DNA of 10,793 bases, taken from NCBI GenBank assembly GCA_023227695.1, contig JALNVE010000083.1:1-10793 (forward strand), written 5' to 3'. Source of the stretch: Paludibacteraceae bacterium (GTDB taxonomy: Bacteria; Bacteroidota; Bacteroidia; Bacteroidales; Paludibacteraceae). The translations under genes and the position numbers were made by a program. The notes under the pieces were generated by a model. It was given only the letters and a program-made list of their open reading frames with translations. It did no database searches and was not told where the DNA came from. This document shows positions 6,794 to 10,793 of the stretch, in pieces (the first letter of the stretch is position 1; each line of letters begins with the position of its first letter).

Positions 6794-7516
6794 TTAATAG
6801 ATTCCGATTGTCAAAACATCGGCAACAGCAATCATTCCCTTTTCCGGCAAATTCACGGTATCCTTTACAGCAAAAGAAACTCCATTTTTCTTAGAAAGAG
6901 ATTCTGCCCAGACTTCATAACTACGACCAGAAGACAATCTTGTGAATACATAATCACCATTATTATCAGTACGAGTATCTTGAATCGGACCAAACACTCC
7001 CATTTCTCTAAGGAATACGCGCGCATCAATAGCACCACCTGTATAATTGCCTTGTGCCTGAATATTTCCTACGATAGCAGACAAGCCTACATTTTTTCCA
7101 TCTTGGATATAAATATCCTCTACGTTAGACGTTCCTGAATCATCAATCTTAACTGATCTGATTACTGCGGTTTTGGTTTCATCCGCATTGTTTGTGTAGG
7201 CATAAACAGAATAATTACCCGAAACTAAATATTCGAATCTAAACTTTCCGTTATAATCAGTTGATACTTTATCTCCATAGAAATCCTGTACGTCAGCTCC
7301 ATAAATAATGAAGACATCTTCGTCTACAGCGACAATTGTATCCTTAATAAAATAATATTGGCCATTGGCATTTTTGGCTATGTCTCCAGCTTCGTTAATC
7401 TTATAGACCTTACCTTCTATAGCTGATTTTCCGCCTTCACCTTCAGGCTTTTCGCAAGACGAAAACATAAAAGCCATACATGAAAATACCAAACATGCTA
7501 ATTTCGTGTTTCTCAT
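6794..7516 (-). CDS. Lipoprotein with two transthyretin-like (carboxypeptidase-regulatory/Cna-B-like) beta domains
   Basis: The protein has 240 residues. A signal sequence ends in the lipobox FMFSSC with the acylated cysteine at residue 21; the following EKPEGEGG is acidic and flexible, the sort of tether that in Bacteroidetes may accompany surface export. Two similar beta-sandwich repeats follow, at about 31-136 and 145-240, each with the hallmark T-D-x-N-G-x-x-x-F-x-x-L-x-S-G-x-Y-x-V-x-A pattern (about 86-107 and 183-204). Such prealbumin-like domains are structural or binding modules at the cell surface. It is the first gene of the operon leading to the VTC and DUF4956 genes and follows a recognisable promoter box. 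No enzymatic residues are seen. It probably anchors to the outer membrane; its ligand is unknown. Confidence 0.8.
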   Translation of the reverse strand: MRNTKLACLVFSCMAFMFSSCEKPEGEGGKSAIEGKVYKINEAGDIAKNANGQYYFIKDTIVAVDEDVFIIYGADVQDFYGDKVSTDYNGKFRFEYLVSGNYSVYAYTNNADETKTAVIRSVKIDDSGTSNVEDIYIQDGKNVGLSAIVGNIQAQGNYTGGAIDARVFLREMGVFGPIQDTRTDNNGDYVFTRLSSGRSYEVWAESLSKKNGVSFAVKDTVNLPEKGMIAVADVLTIGIY

Positions 7517-7609
7517 ACGTATTATAATTTAATCAATTTTTTTATCACTAAAATAGCATTGATACAATGCTTACTAAATTCGTAAAATAACCTTTTTTCG
7601 TTTTCAATA

Positions 7610-7644
7610 CAAATATACATTTTTTCAAACGTGAACCTAACAAA
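7610..7644 (-). promoter_or_regulatory. Promoter of the five-gene VTC operon
   Basis: The minus strand has TATATTTG at 7617-7610, a perfect match to the Bacteroidetes -7 consensus TAnnTTTG, and a TTTG at 7644-7641 as the -33 element with a 23-base spacer, slightly long. Transcription would start near 7603, leaving a leader of about 87 bases before the lipoprotein ATG at 7516. Confidence 0.55.
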
Positions 7645-7788
7645 ATTCAATCAATCCCGTTTTTACATAATCGAAACATATAAATAAAATGTCTCATCAA
7701 CAGAAAAAAAACAAACGTATAAATACTATGTACGCACAATGCAGCACAAAATTCATTCCGTTTTAAATCATCCTAAAGAGATTGAATT

Positions 7789-7817
7789 AAAACCAGACAA
7801 AGTAATTATCTGGTTTT
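7789..7817 (-). terminator. Stem-loop, possible second terminator after the pRiA4b-like gene
   Basis: A nine-bp perfect inverted repeat, AAAACCAGA (7789-7797) and TCTGGTTTT (7809-7817), has an 11-base loop. Either strand ends the stem in TTTT but without a longer U-tract. It lies about 160 bases after the stop at 7975, so its role is uncertain. Confidence 0.4.
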
Positions 7818-7935
7818 CGACTTAGCATCTTCTATATGTTAAGAGCCAACATTTAACTTGAAAAAACAATCTTCGGCAAAACAAAGATTTATAAATAATA
7901 CAAAGAAGCGGAAACGGTATATGGTATTAAATACA

Positions 7936-7965
7936 CTGAAGAACATGCAAAAGCATGTTCCTCAG
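7936..7965 (-). terminator. Terminator-like hairpin directly after the pRiA4b-like gene
   Basis: CTGA-a-GAACATGC, AAAA, GCATGTTC-c-TCAG forms a stem of 12 pairs with a single mismatch and a four-base loop, starting about 10 bases after the TGA stop at 7975-7977. The downstream minus-strand sequence (GTGTATTTAATACC) has only a poor U-tract, so it may act as a 3' stabiliser as much as a terminator. Confidence 0.55.
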
Positions 7966-7974
7966 ATTAATTTA

Positions 7975-8526
7975 TCAATATTTTTGATCTTCGAAATAAT
8001 TATCACTGATATTCAAATCGCCCAATTCCTCATCATCAACACCTTCATCATCGAAATCATCCAATCCTAAAGAATCATCACCCATTCCTTTGTTAGGGTT
8101 AACGTCCATGAACAGACCATCTACGAACTGACATGGAGGATTACCTTCTGATTTGACACATTTAGCAGCAGGAAGGTCTTTTCCTGTGATCATTTCATTC
8201 AACTGCAAGAAGAATGAACGCTCGTTCATCATATCAAAGACAAACAGAAGTTTCTGTTCCTCATCAGTTAGAATCTCTTCCAACTTAGTATCTGCCATGA
8301 CATAATTATCGTATTCAGAAGAGGTGTCCATTTCTATTTGAGTGATTTCCTGCTCCTTTTCCCAATCTTCATTACATACAAAAAATGATGTAATTTGGTC
8401 TTTTGTATATTTTACAGAGTCCAAAATAGCATCATGCAATTCTAGAAATGTAGCTTCAGAATCTATGTGAATCTCTCTCAAAAAACCGTCAACTTCATCA
8501 GACAGCAAAATGAATCTATAAATCAT
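7975..8526 (-). CDS. pRiA4b ORF-3-like family protein with acidic C-terminal tail
   Basis: The protein has 183 residues from the ATG at 8524-8526 (MIYRFILLSDEV). A longer open frame reaches 8625, but its extra 33 residues are translated from terminator flank and are rejected. Residues 1-115 fit the plasmid pRiA4b ORF-3 domain, also annotated as IS1096 TnpR-like passenger in Bacteroidetes: MIYRF...FLREIHI, FLELHDAILDS, FFVCNEDWEKEQEIT and LLFVFDMMNERSFFLQL are its typical segments. It is followed by CVKSEGNPPCQF (about 123-134) and a strikingly acidic tail (about 149-180, rich in D, E and G). The protein is cytosolic, and the family has no firmly known function despite its plasmid and transposon-derived names. 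A dedicated terminator separates it from dnaA upstream, so it needs its own promoter, which I could not identify in 8527-8610. Confidence 0.82.
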   Translation of the reverse strand: MIYRFILLSDEVDGFLREIHIDSEATFLELHDAILDSVKYTKDQITSFFVCNEDWEKEQEITQIEMDTSSEYDNYVMADTKLEEILTDEEQKLLFVFDMMNERSFFLQLNEMITGKDLPAAKCVKSEGNPPCQFVDGLFMDVNPNKGMGDDSLGLDDFDDEGVDDEELGDLNISDNYFEDQKY

Positions 8527-8610
8527 ATTCTCAAAAATTTTTTCGTAAAAATAATACAAGGCAAACAAGTAGACAAATAAACAAGCATAAAAGTAAACTT
8601 CGAAAACAAA

Positions 8611-8646
8611 AAAACGGGTCGGCAATCAAAGGAACCGACCCGTTTT
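8611..8646 (-). terminator. Strong terminator after dnaA
   Basis: A 12-bp perfect stem, AAAACGGGTCGG (8611-8622) with CCGACCCGTTTT (8635-8646), has a 12-base loop. The minus strand continues into a T-rich run (TTTTTTTGTTTTCG), and the plus strand also ends in TTTT. It lies about 125 bases after the dnaA stop and 84 bases before the next ATG, cleanly separating the two genes. Confidence 0.9.
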
Positions 8647-8771
8647 CTATTTATATACTGTTCTGATTTTCATCAAAGTTTTTTTTTGTTTAAAAACCAA
8701 AAAACAGCTCGAAAACCTATTTCAAAAACCACACGACAAAATGAAACAGTATCATACATCACAAAGTTAAT

Positions 8772-10166
8772 CTATTTCAGAGAGCTCTCTATCATATCAA
8801 GACTTTGGCGAACACCCTTGTCTATATCGATAAGGTCTGTAACCGTCTTGCAAGCATGCAATACAGTAGCATGGTCACGGTTACCGATCTGTTCTCCGAT
8901 AGATGATAGAGAATTTTTAGTGTATTTACGAGCTAAATACATAGCGATCTGACGAGCTTGAACAACTTCTCTTTTTCTTGACTTCGTCTGAATTTCGCTG
9001 ATATCTAAATTGTAATGGTCACAAACTGCCTGTTGGATAGATGAGATCGTAATATTCCTCTCTGCTATATTAACAGTAGTACCCACCACACGTTTTGCCA
9101 ATTCAAGGTTAATTTCAGCATTGGTCAAAGTAGACTGAGCCAACAAAGAAATAATCACACCTTCTATAGCACGCACTGATTCAGTAACAGAATCTGCAAT
9201 GTAATCAATTACATCATTAGGGATAAACAAGCCATCATCTTCTACCTTACGAAGCAAGATCTCCTTTCTTGTTTCGAAATTAGGCATTTCCAACTCAGCA
9301 TGAAGCCCCCACTTAAAACGGCTCAACATACGTTGTTCCAAACCTTGCAAAAGCTTAGGCGAGCGATCTGACGTCAACACCAATTGCTTACCTGACTGAT
9401 GCAGGTGGTTGAAAATCTGGAAAAATGTATTTTGCGTAGCCGTTTTCCCTGCGAAGTCTTGAATGTCATCCACAAGAAGGATATCTATCTGCTGATAGAA
9501 ATTCAAGAAATCATTCGTCTTGTTGTTAAGTGTAGCTTCCGTAAACTGAGTTTGAAACTTGCTTGCTGTAACATAAAGTACATTCTTATCAGGATGTAAC
9601 TCTTGAGCCATAAGACCGATGGCATGAAGTAAATGAGTCTTTCCTAGTCCTGATCCTCCAAAGATAAACATAGGATTAAATGTTCCTCCTGGTTGTTTTG
9701 CTATAGCTTGACCGGCAGAACGAGCCAACTTATTGCATTGTCCTTCGACAAAAGAATCAAAAGAGTAGTTTGGATTTAGTTGAGAATCAATCTTTTCATG
9801 CGTTTTGACAGAAAAAGGGTCAAAACGATTAGGCATAGAAGAAGGCTGAGTAGAATGACCACCACCCAAATCGACAGTAGTGTCCTCTGAATTTTCAACC
9901 AAGACAGTATATCTTAGCTTGGCACCCTTACCTATAACACGGGTAAGAGTTTTCTTTAAAAGGTCACAATAATGCTCTTCTATGTACTCATAGAAGAACA
10001 CGCTTGGTACTTTTATATTCAGCGTATTATCCTCATATTTTAGAGGAACAATCGTGCTGAACCAAGTGTTAAATGCTGGTTCAGGGACAATGTCCTTGAT
10101 GATAGATAAACACTCGTTCCATATAGCCTTCACACTCTCAGGAACGAGCTCTCGATTGTTATACAT
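8772..10166 (-). CDS. dnaA: Chromosomal replication initiator protein DnaA
   Basis: The protein has 464 residues from the ATG at 10164-10166; an upstream TTG at 10199 is less likely because Bacteroidetes DnaA begins shortly before the VKAIWNECLSIIK helix. All four domains are visible: domain I (about 1-90, with PAFNTWFSTIVPLKYED), a short linker II (about 91-130), AAA+ domain III with Walker A GGSGLGKTHLL (170-180), Walker B LLVDD (230-234), sensor 1 LTSDRSP (264-270), the arginine-finger region MLSRF (280-284) and sensor 2 RAIEG (332-336), and DNA-binding domain IV with the basic-loop region KSRKREVVQARQIAMYLA (395-412) and the signature IGNRDHATVLHAC (427-439). It binds ATP and DnaA boxes to open the origin and recruit helicase. 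The gene stands alone: no dnaN, recF or gyrB follows, unlike in many bacteria, which is usual in Bacteroidetes. Nothing looks damaged. Confidence 0.98.
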   Translation of the reverse strand: MYNNRELVPESVKAIWNECLSIIKDIVPEPAFNTWFSTIVPLKYEDNTLNIKVPSVFFYEYIEEHYCDLLKKTLTRVIGKGAKLRYTVLVENSEDTTVDLGGGHSTQPSSMPNRFDPFSVKTHEKIDSQLNPNYSFDSFVEGQCNKLARSAGQAIAKQPGGTFNPMFIFGGSGLGKTHLLHAIGLMAQELHPDKNVLYVTASKFQTQFTEATLNNKTNDFLNFYQQIDILLVDDIQDFAGKTATQNTFFQIFNHLHQSGKQLVLTSDRSPKLLQGLEQRMLSRFKWGLHAELEMPNFETRKEILLRKVEDDGLFIPNDVIDYIADSVTESVRAIEGVIISLLAQSTLTNAEINLELAKRVVGTTVNIAERNITISSIQQAVCDHYNLDISEIQTKSRKREVVQARQIAMYLARKYTKNSLSSIGEQIGNRDHATVLHACKTVTDLIDIDKGVRQSLDMIESSLK

Positions 10167-10321
10167 AATAACTAAATGTTTTTTCGATTTGCAGAACAAA
10201 ATTTCATATATTTTTCAAGAAAAAAAAACGAGAAAAGATTTGCTTTATCCGAAAAAAAATATCGCTCTAGTTTTCAGTATTTTACAATAAATCGCTTAAA
10301 TTCAGATATTTACAAAAACAA

Positions 10322-10348
10322 CCTATATCAATCACATTGATAAATAGG
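10322..10348 (-). other. Hairpin in the dnaA upstream region
   Basis: CCTAT-ATCAAT, loop CAC, ATTGAT-aa-ATAGG gives 11 pairs with a two-base bulge. The minus strand continues TTGTTTTTG, which is terminator-like; if dnaA is transcribed from further upstream this lies in its leader and could attenuate it. It could equally be an operator dyad. Confidence 0.4.
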
Positions 10349-10387
10349 GGTTTAATCAAATTCATGATATATAACATATTTTTTTGT

Positions 10388-10414
10388 CTTTGCTGTAAAT
10401 GCCTTTGCTGTAAA
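10388..10414. repeat. Tandem 12-base direct repeat CTTTGCTGTAAA
   Basis: CTTTGCTGTAAA occurs exactly at 10388-10399 and again at 10403-10414, separated by TGC, giving a 15-base period. It lies about 225 bases upstream of the dnaA start in otherwise low-complexity AT-rich DNA. It may be a protein-binding iteron-like pair or a chance duplication; two copies only. Confidence 0.7.
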
Positions 10415-10741
10415 GATTTTCTAAACTAAAAAAATCATTTGTTAATTTTCACTGTTTAAAATCATTCTAAATAACAAAACGATCTTTTCTTTCATAAAAC
10501 TACAAATATATACATTGACAATCAAATAATTATTTCTATTGAAATCATTCGGAATAATTTTCACAATGCCCTTTTACAGCCGTTTTCTATATATATCAGC
10601 GTACAAATAGACATAACAAAACACAATCTGAAAACATAAAATTTAAATGATTCAGAATTCTAAATAAAGAAAAAAAGGGATCAGCGGATAGGTGGGGTTG
10701 GTATAGCGACAAGAATATTCCCCAAAATTCATGAATAGCAT

Positions 10742-10749
10742 TATCTTTG
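10742..10749 (+). promoter_or_regulatory. Bacteroidetes -7 promoter box in front of the right-edge ORF
   Basis: TATCTTTG matches TAnnTTTG perfectly and ends four bases before the ATG at 10754-10756. Transcription would start at or next to the start codon, so the mRNA would be nearly leaderless. No clear TTTG -33 element was found. Confidence 0.45.
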
Positions 10750-10753
10750 CGGA

Positions 10754-10793
10754 ATGAAAACAGATCAACTATTAAGAGAGATATTGCCAAGCG
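10754..10793 (+). CDS. N-terminal start of a plus-strand ORF, probably a transposase (ISAon1-like), cut by the window edge
   Basis: The frame opens with ATG and encodes MKTDQLLREILPS before the window ends. The pattern of a short polar start followed by LLxxILP recalls the small N-terminal protein of ISAon1-type transposases common in Bacteroidales; this is pattern memory over 13 residues and could be wrong. Supporting context is a promoter box directly upstream, the G-rich segment starting near 10675 that differs from the AT-rich surroundings, and the plus-strand orientation opposite to all complete genes here. The other possibility is an ordinary chromosomal gene divergent from dnaA. Confidence 0.4.
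   Translation, partial: MKTDQLLREILPS

Larger units (their letters stand above)
7518..7974. other. Gene-free stretch between the VTC operon and the pRiA4b-like gene
   Basis: AT-rich, with no convincing ORF on either strand. It holds the operon promoter (7610-7644), a stem-loop at 7789-7817 and another at 7936-7965. The roughly 140 bases between the promoter and the first stem-loop show no recognised RNA family or repeat. Confidence 0.6.
10167..10741. other. Long AT-rich dnaA upstream region without genes
   Basis: About 575 bases with no credible ORF. It contains a hairpin (10322-10348), a 12-base direct repeat (10388-10414) and one minus-strand promoter-like box (TATATTTG at 10510-10503) that would give dnaA a leader of about 330 bases; its TTTG partner (10523-10526) is only 12 bases away, so the promoter is uncertain. 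From about 10675 the sequence becomes more G-rich on the plus strand, possibly the end of a mobile element. Only one poor DnaA-box-like site (TTATCCGAA at 10245-10253) was seen. Confidence 0.5.

Noticed and set aside
6668..7138. 156-codon plus-strand open frame
   Set aside because: Antisense to the secreted repeat protein and the lipoprotein; composition of a shadow frame.
7689..7766. Short plus-strand ORF of 25 codons (starts MSHQQKKNKR)
   Set aside because: No ribosome binding site, no promoter and no recognisable features; expected by chance in AT-rich DNA.
8527..8625. Upstream extension of the pRiA4b-like gene by 33 codons
   Set aside because: It would be translated from the flank of the dnaA terminator, and the family starts at MIYRF, so the internal ATG at 8526 is the better start.
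8762..8769. TAACTTTG promoter-like box on the minus strand just after the dnaA stop
   Set aside because: It has no TTTG partner at the right distance, and the strong terminator at 8611-8646 lies between it and the next gene.
10245..10253. TTATCCGAA as a DnaA box marking an origin
   Set aside because: Two mismatches to TTATCCACA, a single copy and no cluster of similar sites; not enough to call oriC.
10596..10790. 64-codon minus-strand frame upstream of dnaA
   Set aside because: It crosses the G-rich segment and the opposing promoter and ATG at 10742-10756; no family resemblance and no start signal.

Overview
The window looks like AT-rich chromosomal DNA from a member of the Bacteroidales (Bacteroides/Prevotella-like). 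The clues are the protein families present (GGGtGRT protein, DUF2490, DUF4956, a pRiA4b ORF-3-like protein), Bacteroidetes-style promoter boxes (TAnnTTTG), a serine-rich lipobox, and a DnaA of Bacteroidetes type. All complete genes lie on the minus strand. Partial transposase-like ORFs on the plus strand sit at both window edges.

Left part (1-2141): positions 1-108 are the C-terminal end of an IS30-family transposase running in from outside. A strong minus-strand terminator follows. Next is a two-gene operon: a NifU/IscU-like Fe-S scaffold protein (1226-1927) and a GGGtGRT protein (200-1210). Its leader DNA can form two mutually exclusive hairpins. The pair is conserved in anaerobes, but its biochemical job is not established as far as I know.

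Positions 2142-3989 encode a five-helix inner-membrane protein with a periplasmic alkaline-phosphatase/LTA-synthase-type domain. It resembles PbgA/YejM, the LPS-control protein of E. coli, but keeps an apparently complete catalytic residue set.

Middle part (4137-7644): one apparent five-gene operon with a promoter at about 7610-7644 and a terminator at about 4137-4181. In transcription order it encodes a lipoprotein with two transthyretin-like beta domains, a small secreted protein with about 25-residue repeats, a VTC-domain polyphosphate-polymerase-like enzyme, a DUF4956 membrane protein and a DUF2490 outer-membrane protein. Together these span cytoplasm, inner membrane, periplasm and outer membrane. 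This is the best candidate for a poorly described system: possibly polyphosphate or another polyanion made at the inner membrane and linked to envelope functions. The CotH kinase that often accompanies VTC and DUF4956 genes is absent from the window.

Right part (7517-10793): a 458-base gene-free stretch with two hairpins, a pRiA4b ORF-3-like protein with an acidic tail (7975-8526), a strong bidirectional-looking terminator (8611-8646), dnaA (8772-10166), and a long AT-rich dnaA upstream region with a hairpin and a 12-base direct repeat. At the edge, a plus-strand ORF starts directly behind a TATCTTTG promoter box and resembles the N-terminus of an ISAon1-type transposase. No tRNA, rRNA, CRISPR array or convincing oriC was seen.
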